Below are positions 1-8,956 of a DNA stretch of 64,000 nt, piece by piece (position 1 is the first letter of the stretch; every line of letters begins with the position of its first letter). This stretch comes from PALSA-270 sp963770915. Lineage in GTDB: Bacteria; Acidobacteriota; Terriglobia; Terriglobales; Acidobacteriaceae. The stretch is taken from NCBI GenBank assembly GCA_963770915.1, contig CAVYRG010000001.1, positions 1,178,001-1,242,000 on the forward strand, in the 5' to 3' direction. Position numbers and translations under genes: made by a program. The notes under the pieces were generated by a model. That model had not been told where the DNA came from. It searched no databases and was given only the letters and a program-made list of their open reading frames with translations.

Positions 1-384
1 ATGAATAGTCCTTTCACTTCATATTCTGCCCAGGCAGTGCAACGTTCGTTCCGCAGGGACGGCAAAGCCTGCCCGGATTCGACGGTTTTCTTCTCCCCAT
101 TCGCACTCTCGCCATTTTCAAAGGCAATCTGGCTGTCATGCTCGGTGATTCGCCCCCTTTTCACTCATGTTTCGCCCCCTCGCGCGACTTACCGTTCTCT
201 CTCCATCGAGTGTATGCCAGGCTTCTTTAACTATTTGCGGTTGACATGGGCATGCAAAAGGTCATACCAGCCCAATTTGGTTTCTTCCCTTCCTGGAATG
301 CGCTTTTAGGTGAGGCGGTAGCGCTGCCCTGACATCAGCGACTTGAGTAAGCCGCCGACAAACCGGTTCACCGCTCTGAAAGAA

Positions 385-407
385 TGGCTCCTCAGGTAGG
401 ACTCGAA
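385..407 (-). repeat. Displaced 3' fragment of tRNA-Asn (attachment-site-like direct repeat)
   Basis: These 23 bases are identical, in the same orientation, to the last 23 bases of the intact tRNA-Asn at 48117-48192: from the T-loop TTCGA through the acceptor 3' strand, discriminator G and CCA. Just outside the CCA end a further purine-rich run (gaaagaa here, gaaagaaa there) also matches, apart from one indel. Beyond 407 the sequence is unrelated to tRNA, so no functional tRNA is encoded. This is the classical core of a tyrosine-recombinase attachment site, leaving the 3' fragment at the far end of an integrated element. No integrase gene is visible between the copies. Confidence 0.75.
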
Positions 408-653
408 TCACCGTGCAAACGTAATTACAACAACTTAGCTGGCAGCAGATGGCATGTTTTACCCGCTTTTCGATGGGAAGATTTGGGAACCCGCACGGAA
501 ATGGCACGAAGATCCCGTGAGTCTGCAAAAATGCTGCTCAGGACAGTTTTTCATGCTGACCTGCCCCTGCCTCCGTTCACGTCGGAATACGACAAAACTT
601 CCGTGAGCATCCAGACTGATTAGTGCTTCGTGACTCATATCGAAGTGATACAT

Positions 654-671
654 CTACAGTGTCTCCTGTAG
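654..671. promoter_or_regulatory. 18-bp palindrome, CTAC-N10-GTAG type (site A)
   Basis: The sequence CTACAGTGTCTCCTGTAG has 6-bp inverted arms around a 6-bp spacer. It differs at one base from the palindrome at 40827-40844. It lies 152 bp before the start at 823. A weaker relative, CTAC-N10-GTAT, lies at 711-728. It is probably a binding site for a dimeric regulator; the regulator is unknown. Confidence 0.45.
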
Positions 672-822
672 GAATAACGGTCTCAGGTATGGAGACGCTT
701 TTGGGGGCTCCTACGTGATCTAGCGTATTGACATTCGCCAGCATATTTTAAGCAAGACGCGACCATCTGCGAGACCTACAAGGAATCCGTCACCAAATCA
801 ATCATGCGAGGCAATTATCACA

Positions 823-1737
823 GTGAGGCCGTCCGAACCAGTTCATGGGTTTTTTCTGCTTGCAATCGCAATGTGTTTACTTCTCACGTCGAGTGCCCTC
901 GGCCAGATTCAGTCAACGATCGCTTGCCCGCCTGGGAACGGCTATTGGGATGTCCTGAGTGTCATGATGATGGATCCAGGACTCGCTTCTAGTTACCATA
1001 TGGAGGGAGTCGCTGCAGGCCTGCCATCGTCCTATATCTACACGATTTGGGATCCGGGTGAGTCCAAGGTGTACTACGTCAAACATCTGCAGGGCAATCC
1101 CTGGGACATCAACGTTTATGATGGGAACTACATTTATCAATGGGTCACGGAACTGGGGATGTGGAATGGTGTCAACCACTGGAATGATCCAACCAGTTGC
1201 AAGAAGTTCAACAACGGCTGCCAGAACAGCAACTCTGATCTCTCGATGCGCTGGGCCGCGCGGTGCGCGGTTCCGGGAGGAAAGAACAGCGCATTCTGGA
1301 ATTCCCCGCCCGCCGGTCAATCGAGCAATACGAATTACTACACCTATGTAGGTCAAGAATTACAGAGCGCACCCCAAAATCTTGGATACTCTTTGTTGGA
1401 GTTGAAACCGACGGCAACCGCTGCCATCGTTGACCACAGGGCAAATCCGCCCTTGCCGGTACCCATTACGATTTTGCCCCTGCAATATACGTATAGCTGC
1501 AGCGTGTCGGGAAACGTAGATTCCTGCAAATTTCGCGAGGTCTTTTTGTATGGTTTAGATACCAACGCCAACCCGTTAGACAACATCAAGCACAGCTATG
1601 GGTGGATCGGCTGGTACTACTACATCAATTTGACGGAGGGAAATCCCTCGCTCCCCGCCGTTTGGATCTTATCCGGGCAATCCATCTCCAACCAGTTGAT
1701 GCCCGGTCAGGTCAGTCTCAACTTTCAATGTTTTTAG
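823..1737 (+). CDS. Secreted hypothetical protein
   Basis: This 304-residue protein is not recognised. The reading frame opens with GTG at 823; an ATG at 871 is an alternative start but would cut into the hydrophobic segment. Residues about 9-27 form a signal peptide, with a likely cleavage after SALG. The mature part is rich in Trp, Tyr, Asn and Pro and has several Cys residues, including a pair around TSCKKFNNGC, which fits an extracellular disulfide-bonded protein. No enzymatic motif was seen. Two CTAC-N10-GTAG-type palindromes lie upstream. The gene stands alone, convergent with a pseudogene, near the left end of the putative island. Confidence 0.65.
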   Translation: MRPSEPVHGFFLLAIAMCLLLTSSALGQIQSTIACPPGNGYWDVLSVMMMDPGLASSYHMEGVAAGLPSSYIYTIWDPGESKVYYVKHLQGNPWDINVYDGNYIYQWVTELGMWNGVNHWNDPTSCKKFNNGCQNSNSDLSMRWAARCAVPGGKNSAFWNSPPAGQSSNTNYYTYVGQELQSAPQNLGYSLLELKPTATAAIVDHRANPPLPVPITILPLQYTYSCSVSGNVDSCKFREVFLYGLDTNANPLDNIKHSYGWIGWYYYINLTEGNPSLPAVWILSGQSISNQLMPGQVSLNFQCF

Positions 1738-1767
1738 AGGGCCTTCCCATTCGCCTTGGGAGCTTTA

Positions 1768-2436
1768 CTACGGAGTCACAGCGGTGTCATGGACAAACGT
1801 TCGTCCCGTTTGCGGGTAGGTGTACCGTGACGTCGGCAACGGTGCCAGATCGCCCGTTCTGTAGTCGATCGCGAATCCGATCAGACCGCCGTAGCCGTGA
1901 GGAATCGTACCCAAGCCGCAAGCACCGGCGTAGAGATAGGTCCCAGGATCGGTGCGAACCGCGCCATAGCAGGCCTCATTCTCCGCAGCGAACTTCAAGA
2001 ATCGTAACTGTCCGTTGGACTGAATGGAATAGATCGCAATGTTTTTTCCCACATGTTCAGCGCGTAGAGAAATTTGCCTCGTCTCACCGCTAGCGGTGAT
2101 GGTTACAAAGGCCTTGCCGACATTGCCACAATTAGCCCAGGCTTGTACCACAGTGTCGTAAGTCCCCCCGGTTGAAGGTTGATGTAGGTGTTCATTGTGC
2201 CGCCGCTGCCCGTAAACGCGCTGACATGGGGAGCGGAGTAGATACGCATCGCAAACACGCCCTGCGGGCAAATCCGGGCTGATCGCGGATGCCACATAGT
2301 TCACCGGGGTAGCGGTTTGAGAGTTGCCGGCGGGCGAATCACGGTAACAATCGGAGTGCCCGCAAATGCGCTCACGCTCCCAAAGAGAATCGTCGATGCG
2401 AACGAAAGGAGATGAAGAACTGGACAGCGGAAACAT
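1768..2436 (-). pseudogene. Frameshifted Ig-like plus beta-propeller secreted protein
   Basis: The pieces of one protein lie in different frames on the minus strand. An initiator ATG is at 2436, but the signal-peptide-like stretch (about 2420-2345, LHLLSFASTILFGSVSAFAG) is in a second frame. A segment with TPVNYVASAI (about 2320-2281) is in the first frame, a segment with CPQGVFAMRIYSAP (about 2270-2185) in a third, and the rest from TYDTVVQAWANCG to the stop is back in the first. These pieces match, in order, the Ig-like domain found twice in the intact protein at 25588-26886. The tail (IAIYSIQSNGQL, then YLYAGACG) resembles lactonase-type beta-propeller blades, but only about one or two are left. 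At least two shifts fall in short homopolymers (TTT, GGGGGG), so sequencing error is not excluded. Confidence 0.6.
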
Positions 2437-2486
2437 AGACAACCTCACACATCTAGCTTCGCGCACTTCATGCGTTCTATATCGCA

Positions 2487-4010
2487 TCAGGGAACTGGAG
2501 CTGCCAACGAACACTGCCCGCCCATAGCCTGGGCGGGCGGGTTTGGGGGAGTGATCCATGGTGGGTTTGCAAAATCAAAAAACTCGGTCATGTCGTCCTG
2601 AGCAGCGTCACGTTTGGTAAGCGCCGGCAAATTGAAACGAGTTTCAATCAGTTTCAATATCGCCGTATAGTCGCGCACTCGATGAGAAACAAAATGCTTT
2701 TTGGCGAAAGGCGATATGACGATCAGCGGCAACCGAAATCCTGTCCAAGTGAAGTCACAAGTGCCTCCCCCAGTCGTACCTGGGGAATCGCAGATGTCGC
2801 CCGGCATCAAGTCCATGGGTTTGATTCCATCCGGGCTCGGCATCGGTTGCGGGGAGACGTGGTCATAAAAGCCTCCCGCCTCATCGTAGGTGAAAATAAG
2901 CGCGGAATCCTTCCAACTGGAGCTATTCATCAGGGCGTTGATTATTCCCGCAGCGTAAGCGGCCCCGGCTTGAACATTGATCGGGGCAGGATTGTCGACA
3001 TCGTTGGGATGTTCATCCAATCCGGCATTGGAAGCGGGATCGATCATCGCAACCTGGGGCAGAGTTCCATTTTTGAGGTCAGTCATGAATTGGGAGACGG
3101 GAACTAAATTTTGCGACAAGGTGGGGCTATTTACGATGCTCTGCCCGTAGGTAAACATATTAATGTAGGCGAAGTTCAAGAGGCAGGCGGCCGTAGGATT
3201 GGACGAACAGGGAGTGCCGGTGGGATCGACATAGATTTTCCAGGTGATTCCCGCGTTCTGCAGTTCGTCAAAAATGGTGGGCACACTGAGCGGGGTTTCC
3301 GGCGCGACCAGAGGGCGCATGTGGCCTGCCGATGTTGCGGCTAGAAGATACATGCGGTTGATCTGGGTACGGTCCATCACCGGAGAAAACCACCGGTCTG
3401 AGGTCGCAAAATTCGAGGCCATGAAGTAGTAATAATTCAGGTCGCTCCCGTCAAAGTAACCCATAGCCCGTATGCCGTTCGTATCCATTAAACTGGGCGA
3501 TTGCTGACGCGCGTCATTGGCAGCTGTGACCACGAATCCGTTGAGAGCGGCCGGGCTATTGCCGGCAGGATCATTCAAGTCCCAGTCCACATGACTCTCA
3601 TCCCAGAAAGGACTTTGCTCCTCTTGACAAACGGAGGTGAGATGAAACGAGCTGATTGCATTGCTGCTGTCCGGGACACAAACATCGGATGTCGGGAAAG
3701 GCTGGGTGGGATCACAGCCTGGAATTGCGGGAGCCGGTGCTTGCAGAGGAGCAGTGCCACTTGCCGGGTTAAATTGCGGCAAGCCGTCCAAGGACTGATC
3801 GGCAATTCCATTCTGCGCCCAGTACTCGCGCATCGCGCCGAAATAGTGATCAAAGGAACGGTTCTCCTGGACAAAAATAATGATGTGGTTCAGGTCTTGT
3901 AGGCTTCCGGTGGATTCGGTGGGCGGTCCAGATCGCAAACCTACGCAACCGACCAGAGTCATGGCAAGACCTAAAAGCACCGCCAAACAAAGTCCATATC
4001 GAGATCTCAT
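2487..4010 (-). CDS. Phosphoesterase family lipoprotein (phospholipase C / acid phosphatase type)
   Basis: This 507-residue protein belongs to the bacterial phospholipase C/AcpA-type phosphoesterase family, whose members hydrolyse phosphate esters outside the cytoplasm. The family motif FVQENRSFDHYFG lies about 45-57 residues in and supplies metal ligands; EAGGFYDHVSPQP near residue 390 is the second ligand block. The start at ATG 4010 gives a lipoprotein signal with lipobox LVGC and acylated Cys22; a TTG at 4079 would add a poor N-terminal extension. The last 30 residues are Pro-rich. The gene diverges from the methyltransferase at 4231 across about 220 bp. The exact substrate cannot be told from sequence. 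Confidence 0.85.
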   Translation of the reverse strand: MRSRYGLCLAVLLGLAMTLVGCVGLRSGPPTESTGSLQDLNHIIIFVQENRSFDHYFGAMREYWAQNGIADQSLDGLPQFNPASGTAPLQAPAPAIPGCDPTQPFPTSDVCVPDSSNAISSFHLTSVCQEEQSPFWDESHVDWDLNDPAGNSPAALNGFVVTAANDARQQSPSLMDTNGIRAMGYFDGSDLNYYYFMASNFATSDRWFSPVMDRTQINRMYLLAATSAGHMRPLVAPETPLSVPTIFDELQNAGITWKIYVDPTGTPCSSNPTAACLLNFAYINMFTYGQSIVNSPTLSQNLVPVSQFMTDLKNGTLPQVAMIDPASNAGLDEHPNDVDNPAPINVQAGAAYAAGIINALMNSSSWKDSALIFTYDEAGGFYDHVSPQPMPSPDGIKPMDLMPGDICDSPGTTGGGTCDFTWTGFRLPLIVISPFAKKHFVSHRVRDYTAILKLIETRFNLPALTKRDAAQDDMTEFFDFANPPWITPPNPPAQAMGGQCSLAAPVP

Positions 4011-4230
4011 TTGCGAGCTCGTCCCCTTCAGAATCGCAGCTTCGATGAAAGTGATCGCGTGGAGGTTGTTCGTCGGCAAAAAGAATTAGAGGAATCAGCC
4101 CAGGATCGGGCATCACTCACACAAAACAGCATCGGCGCCAGGAAGAAAACCGCAAGGCGTAAGCCACTCCGCCAGTGGCCTTAGCATCAAATTCCGGACG
4201 CGTTCATAGAGACCGGCCCCCAAGAGTGTT

Positions 4231-5307
4231 ATGCCAACGAAGGAACAATCCCCTGCCCGATCCGCTGAACTCCCATTCTTTGATGGAGTCGCTCCCGAGA
4301 ACAATAGCCAGCCGGAGACGGCTCGCGATCACAGGCCAGTGCTGAGCCTGCTGCGCAAGGTACACGAGAACGAAACTGCGCTCGCGTTCATGCGGAATGC
4401 GTTTCGCATGTTCCAGCGCATCGGGATCACAGTGAGTCCAAACCACTATTACTGGCCCGTACCCGACTTCCGCGAGCTGGAGTCTCGAAAATGGCCCGCC
4501 GAGGAAGATCCTGTCGGGCTGGACCTTGCCTTCGACCGGCAACTGGATTTCCTGCAGACGGTGGTTCCGCAATACCAGGCCGAATGGGAATCCGACCACT
4601 CGCCGCTTTTCAGCGTGAGCTACAACTACAGCAATGGCTTCTTCGAGGCCGTTGATGCGGAGATCGCTTACTGCCTGGTTCGCCGATACAAGCCGCGGCG
4701 AATCGTTGAAGTGGGAGGCGGTTACAGCAGCCGCGTCATGGCGGCTGCCCTCGACCTAAACCTCAAGCAAGATGGAGCTCATGGCGAGCTGATCACGATC
4801 GACCCGTTCCCCGACCGGTTTCCCAAGCAAGCGCTGAGCGATCGTGTTCATCTCATTGCCCAAACCGTGCAGGACGTGGACCTCAACGTGTTTTTGAGCC
4901 TGCAAAGCGGCGATTTCCTGTTTTTGGATTCAAGCCACGTGGTTGGGATCGGCAGCGATGTCGTGCGTGAGTATCTCGAAATCATTCCTCGTATCGCCGG
5001 CGGTGTCATCATCCATGCCCATGACATCTTCATCCCCGCTGACTATCCGCGGGAGGCAGTCTTGCACAATCTTGCCTTTTGGTCCGAGCAGTACCTGTTG
5101 CAGGCCCTTCTGATGTTCAATCCGCAATTCGAAGTCTTATGGGGGAGCAGCTGCATGCAAAGCCGCGCAACTGCCGCGTTGGAGCAAGCTTTTCCCCGTT
5201 GGCGGCACAGTTATCGGGACATGTCCGCGGGAAAGCGCGCCTTCCTGCCCACGCGCGATGGCGACCACATCTGGCCCTCCAGCTTCTGGATGCGGAAGGT
5301 CGGTTAG
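4231..5307 (+). CDS. Class I SAM-dependent methyltransferase (Methyltransferase_24 type)
   Basis: The 358-residue protein has a Rossmann-type SAM-binding core from about residue 150. Motif I reads RIVEVGGGYSSRVMA near residue 157, an acidic strand end DSSHV lies near 233, and HAHDIF near 263-268 follows a glycine-rich turn. This arrangement resembles methyltransferases and cephalosporin-hydroxylase-like proteins of surface-polysaccharide clusters. There is no signal peptide, so it acts in the cytoplasm. The about 150 N-terminal residues match nothing I recognise. It is followed, convergently, by the nucleotidyltransferase gene 32 bp away. The acceptor is unknown; a sugar or glycan is inferred only from context. 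Confidence 0.75.
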   Translation: MPTKEQSPARSAELPFFDGVAPENNSQPETARDHRPVLSLLRKVHENETALAFMRNAFRMFQRIGITVSPNHYYWPVPDFRELESRKWPAEEDPVGLDLAFDRQLDFLQTVVPQYQAEWESDHSPLFSVSYNYSNGFFEAVDAEIAYCLVRRYKPRRIVEVGGGYSSRVMAAALDLNLKQDGAHGELITIDPFPDRFPKQALSDRVHLIAQTVQDVDLNVFLSLQSGDFLFLDSSHVVGIGSDVVREYLEIIPRIAGGVIIHAHDIFIPADYPREAVLHNLAFWSEQYLLQALLMFNPQFEVLWGSSCMQSRATAALEQAFPRWRHSYRDMSAGKRAFLPTRDGDHIWPSSFWMRKVG

Positions 5308-5339
5308 GTCGCGATAGACATGAACCGATGCTGAAGAAT

Positions 5340-6458
5340 TTACCAAATCCCCTTGTCGTTTCCTGTGATCCGAAGATTGACAAAGGCGGCGGCGCCGAGG
5401 ACCGGTAACAGGGACAAGCGGGCCATTCCCCGAAAGCGTCGCGCCGAGCCTGTTTCGACGAGTTGGCGGAAAAACAGTTGGGCACCGTATGGCAGCAGCG
5501 GCACGCGTAAGAACCTGTCCCCCACACAGGTCACCTCCGCCCCGAACCGTACTGAGCGCACTACGAACTCAGGCAAGGGGAGCGGGCCGACGCCGGCGTA
5601 CTCGTTGTAGTCCGAGGCAATCTTCAGCAGAGTCGCTACCCCTGGCCAAATAGACCAGCGCTGGGTGGAAGCGCGCAGCCCCACAAAATCCAGACGGTCT
5701 TCGCGCACCAGCCCCGAAAGGTTCACTAGGTCAGTAAGACGAATATAAAAATGGCGATACATCCTTTGCAGCGTTGCCAGCGTGACCTGTTCCTCGGGGG
5801 CCGGGACGCGAAAACGAAGAGAGCCTATCTCACGCATCACACTGGTGTTTTCTAGATGGCTCGGGAGTGCATCCTGCTCGCCGGTTTGCCCCAGGCAGCC
5901 AATATGGATCTCCACCAGTTGGGGCAGCCCCGCTATTCGGAAGTTCCATTTGTGCGCCAGTTGATCGCCCCAACTTTGTGATTGGGGCACCGCTGGCAGT
6001 TTGCCCTGCATGCAGCGGATCACATCGCCTTCGTTGGCTGCGATAAACAGATCAAGATCGCTGCCGACATCGGGCCAGTGATCGAGGGTCTTGATCACAA
6101 TGGGGGAGTGTCCGGTTAGCTCAAGGGCCTGCACAACTTCGGATAAAGCTGCAAGCGCGCGCCCGATGTGGAGGTTCTCTGCTCGGCCGAGAGTGTCAAA
6201 GCCATCGACGCGTGGCACGATCGCACCGGCGGCAACCCACTTTTCCAAGAGCTGCAGCGTGCGAAAACCAGCGCGCTGCACTTCCGCGAAGCGCAGAAGA
6301 TCAAACCACTCCTCCTGCGTCATGCGTTGCAATCTCGAGAGAGCTTGCTCGACCTGCGGATTGGTCTCGCCTCGCTGGCCCGATGGCGTGAGAGCATGTA
6401 GGTGTAGGATCGCCAGCGTCTTGAACATCGTAGCTGCGTGTTCTCTCGCTCTCGTCAC
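5340..6458 (-). CDS. Nucleotidyltransferase-fold protein (NTP_transf_5-like)
   Basis: This 372-residue protein carries the signature GSDLDLFI near residue 130, the G-S-x-x-D-x-D element that binds metal and nucleotide in the polymerase-beta nucleotidyltransferase fold, preceded by IVIKTLDHWP. The size and layout fit the uncharacterised nucleotidyltransferase family often found in polysaccharide and antibiotic gene clusters. It starts at GTG 6458, whose bases overlap the TGA stop of the upstream gene (GTGA), so it is translationally coupled and is the last gene of the operon running from 11841 down. Its substrate is unknown; a role in glycan or lipid modification is inferred from neighbours. 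Confidence 0.75.
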   Translation of the reverse strand: MTRAREHAATMFKTLAILHLHALTPSGQRGETNPQVEQALSRLQRMTQEEWFDLLRFAEVQRAGFRTLQLLEKWVAAGAIVPRVDGFDTLGRAENLHIGRALAALSEVVQALELTGHSPIVIKTLDHWPDVGSDLDLFIAANEGDVIRCMQGKLPAVPQSQSWGDQLAHKWNFRIAGLPQLVEIHIGCLGQTGEQDALPSHLENTSVMREIGSLRFRVPAPEEQVTLATLQRMYRHFYIRLTDLVNLSGLVREDRLDFVGLRASTQRWSIWPGVATLLKIASDYNEYAGVGPLPLPEFVVRSVRFGAEVTCVGDRFLRVPLLPYGAQLFFRQLVETGSARRFRGMARLSLLPVLGAAAFVNLRITGNDKGIW

Positions 6459-7447
6459 GGAAGGCCTCCGTGGGTGTTAGCCGCTCTGGTATCGTCACAG
6501 TGCGGCAGTCCGCGCTCGATTGCCGTACCTTCTTCGTAATCATTCCAGGTCGCAATTAGGACGAAGGGGATAGGATGCGAGAGTTCGTCGTTCTCCTCGA
6601 ACATGTCTAGTGTGTCTTCAAATGTCTTCCCGCAGCGCGCATCGATGTGACGATTCAAGCTCCAGGAAGCTTTGGTGTCGTTGAAACCCGGCCATACTCC
6701 GCCAACCGTGACCTGACCAGAATGTTTTGAGCGCATCCTGGTGTAGAAATCACTCAAGTAATCTTCGCCCCACGCCTGGCCGTCCGGCGTCCAGCCCTTG
6801 CGGCCCGGATACACCCACGCGTACTCACCATCAAAGTCTTTGGCGTATTGGAGTGGAGGACTGTCCTCGTAAAGCAGAAGGGGCGGCGATTCCCACTGAT
6901 TCACCTGCTGACGCACTTGATTCCAATCGGTGTGGCCCTGCTTGGGGAACACAAAGACGACAGGCCGCCCTCGGTAGAGCAAATACGCGTCACGGCCGGG
7001 GGCGCCGGGCCCGATGTATTTCTGATAAGCCAGCTCCATCGCCTCCATGGCATCGTCGGTGGCATGACCGTTATCGTACGGTGTTTCGTCGTACATCAGG
7101 GCAACGTGAAAGTGCTCCTCGCTGGCGATTCGCTGAAGAAGCTCGGTACTGCGATCGAGAAAGGGGAGCCTTGGGCCATACCAATCCACGACGAAGGCGT
7201 AGATGCCGATGTTCCGGGCATGTTCAATTTGCTTGCGCAGTACGCTTGGATCCTGGCTGTTGTAGCCGACATTGATGTGGTCGGGGTCACCAAACCAGGG
7301 CTGATAGTCCGCGAGTACTTTGGGACCGCCGGGCAAGGCAGAGACATCCTTGAGCGCCACATTCCGCGGATGCGCATGATCGCATCCCTTCGGAATCGAG
7401 TAGACGATCAAGACACAGGTCAAAAGGGCACATTGGCAAATGTTCAT
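6455..7447 (-). CDS. GH99-like exported glycoside hydrolase-family protein
   Basis: The 330-residue protein resembles glycoside hydrolase family 99/GH71-type (endo-alpha-mannosidase-like) TIM barrels found in bacterial polysaccharide loci. Visible markers are DYQPWFGDPDHINVGYNSQD near residue 47 (first strand), FVVDWYGPR further on, and NDYEEGTAIERG near residue 303, which holds acidic residues typical of the barrel's last strands. The N-terminus has a short signal peptide (residues about 4-20). ATG 7447 was chosen over a TTG at 7453. The gene is fourth from the operon's 3' end by position, 75 bp after the 7523-8071 gene, and overlaps the next gene by 4 bp. Whether it trims or otherwise processes a glycan is not shown. 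Confidence 0.7.
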   Translation of the reverse strand: MNICQCALLTCVLIVYSIPKGCDHAHPRNVALKDVSALPGGPKVLADYQPWFGDPDHINVGYNSQDPSVLRKQIEHARNIGIYAFVVDWYGPRLPFLDRSTELLQRIASEEHFHVALMYDETPYDNGHATDDAMEAMELAYQKYIGPGAPGRDAYLLYRGRPVVFVFPKQGHTDWNQVRQQVNQWESPPLLLYEDSPPLQYAKDFDGEYAWVYPGRKGWTPDGQAWGEDYLSDFYTRMRSKHSGQVTVGGVWPGFNDTKASWSLNRHIDARCGKTFEDTLDMFEENDELSHPIPFVLIATWNDYEEGTAIERGLPHCDDTRAANTHGGLP

Positions 7448-7522
7448 TCGCAATTTCCCAGGTGGGGTTACGATGAAAGTGCACCGCCAAGAGTTGGCCG
7501 GGTGGCCTTTGTAGGCCTGAGA

Positions 7523-8071
7523 TCAAAGGGTTTTGGGAGAAATTTCCTCGAGATCCCGAACGTACCAGCGGTCGGCGCCAGGGGTCATCAGCACCACGTA
7601 TTCGTGCGGCACACTTTGGGTGCTGAGCAACCTGCTTCCGTCGTAGGTTTGGATCTCCAACTCGACTTGATCGATCAACTGCATTGCGGTCCCATCGGCA
7701 GAATAGAACACCGCTTTCAGATGGTGGCCGTGATCCACGATCCGGACGTGCACGCCCGTCTGCTTTTGCTCGCCGATTCTTTGCATAAGACGGTCTTTTG
7801 CGAATCCGACAAACTCTTCACTTAGCCGATCGGTCCGGCTGGATTCAAGAGCCGACGCCATGTCACTCCATGCCAATGCGTAATCGTGGGCAATCGTCGT
7901 CTGAGTCAGTTCTTCGATGGGCCGTGGGGAAAGTCCGGCGGCGTCGATCTGGACCTGAGGCAATGCCTGGCCTATCGCCAGGACGCCAGCCGCAATGACG
8001 AAACTCGCAGGCCTGGCGAAACGACAGGCAAGCCTTTTGAGCAACCGCGTCATGTCCGCCATACCTTTCAT
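7523..8071 (-). CDS. Exported hypothetical protein, 182 residues
   Basis: I do not recognise this family. The start ATG at 8071 overlaps the stop of the preceding gene (ATGA), indicating tight coupling. Residues about 18-38 form an uncleaved membrane anchor or signal (FVIAAGVLAIGQALPQ). The rest looks like a small alpha+beta cone: a helical segment (HDYALAWSDMASALES), then three or four beta strands ending in VVLMTPGADRWYVRDLEE. This pattern is reminiscent of NTF2-like or SnoaL-like exported domains, but that is a guess. It sits in the middle of the six-gene minus-strand operon and probably works with its neighbours in the envelope. Confidence 0.65.
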   Translation of the reverse strand: MKGMADMTRLLKRLACRFARPASFVIAAGVLAIGQALPQVQIDAAGLSPRPIEELTQTTIAHDYALAWSDMASALESSRTDRLSEEFVGFAKDRLMQRIGEQKQTGVHVRIVDHGHHLKAVFYSADGTAMQLIDQVELEIQTYDGSRLLSTQSVPHEYVVLMTPGADRWYVRDLEEISPKTL

Positions 8072-8955
8072 GATTTCCCACTGAGTACTACTTCATTGCC
8101 CAGCACCACGCCGCACGCAACGCTAATTTGGGCCGGCCCCTGGAGGCTGAACTGCGTTCGTGCTACTCCCTTCTTGATGGGCGTGTCCACTGTGCTTTTT
8201 CCTGCCTTATCGATTTTGGTAAACGACACGACGGTGCCATCGGGCAGTGGATTGCCGCTGCAATCACGCACCGGATCGGTTTCCAGGGTCACGGTATTTT
8301 CGTGGGCAACGGCTTTCATATGCAACGAACACGCCTCCGTCGCGACCTGCTGAATCACTCTCGTTTCTTCCAGGTCGCCCAAGGCTGCGGTCACTTCAAT
8401 GCGTCCCTCATGTTGCGTAGAATTCGTACGCATCCACGCCACACCGTATCGCGTCGAAACTTGCCGGGAAAAGCCGGCCCCTGTGGCTGGCGTAATGCGG
8501 AGATCCAGAGAAACCGGAGTCAAAACCAAGTTGAAATACTCATCAAATACAAACGCGGTCGCGTCAATCGAATCGGGAGTGGAAACCGGCACGCGCGAAG
8601 GGTGCAGAAAAAAGCGCAGGTGCGCTGGTTGCGAAGCCTTCACTTGGAACGTTGCTGAGGTGCAGGCGGAAGCACAAAGAATGATCTCGTAGCCGCCCGC
8701 GGCGCGAACGTCGCTGGATTGAATCTGCAGATCGCCCCCCAGATTGATCGTGCGTTTCACAACGCGGTTAGGCCCCACGAGATAGAAAGTCGCTTCTCCC
8801 GAACCCTCGGCCGGAATCGAGAAGGCTTGGCCTGCCTCCACAACAGCAGGCACGTGCAGGTCAGCGGCCCCCGCGCACGCAACGAATGCGCAAAAGAGTG
8901 CCAATCCAGTCATCTCCTTCGACCACGTGAAATTGCGGCAGACGGTGTGTTTCAT
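8068..8955 (-). CDS. Exported Ig-like/invasin-type domain protein
   Basis: This is a 295-residue exported protein with an N-terminal signal peptide (about residues 12-32, GLALFCAFVACAGAA). The mature part is beta-rich with features of bacterial Ig-like (Big/invasin-type) domains: ATAFVFDEYFNLVLTPVSLD and a second unit with DCSGNPLPDGTVVSFTKID. A conserved Cys pair in the first third (CASAC) may form a disulfide. The start is ATG 8955, one base after the stop of the upstream gene; it ends overlapping the next gene by 4 bp. No catalytic motif is seen. The likely role is structural or adhesive in the periplasm or at the surface, inferred from context. Confidence 0.65.
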   Translation of the reverse strand: MKHTVCRNFTWSKEMTGLALFCAFVACAGAADLHVPAVVEAGQAFSIPAEGSGEATFYLVGPNRVVKRTINLGGDLQIQSSDVRAAGGYEIILCASACTSATFQVKASQPAHLRFFLHPSRVPVSTPDSIDATAFVFDEYFNLVLTPVSLDLRITPATGAGFSRQVSTRYGVAWMRTNSTQHEGRIEVTAALGDLEETRVIQQVATEACSLHMKAVAHENTVTLETDPVRDCSGNPLPDGTVVSFTKIDKAGKSTVDTPIKKGVARTQFSLQGPAQISVACGVVLGNEVVLSGKS

Positions 8956-8956
8956 G

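Larger units (their letters stand above)
1..822. other. Left-edge stretch with no confident gene
   Basis: No open frame here has a recognisable product. On the minus strand a frame starting with GTG at 164 stays open for about 54 codons to the window edge and could be the start of a truncated gene, but nothing identifies it. The stretch holds the tRNA-Asn 3' fragment at 385-407 and the palindromes at 654-671 and 711-728, so it may span the left end of a genomic island. Confidence 0.5.

Noticed and set aside
1..309. Plus-strand open frame at the left edge
   Set aside because: No motif, no ribosome site, and a composition with many Ser/Arg/Phe typical of a chance frame; the opposite strand is also open.
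385..407. A second tRNA-Asn gene
   Set aside because: Only the last 23 bases match; no anticodon arm or acceptor 5' strand follows.
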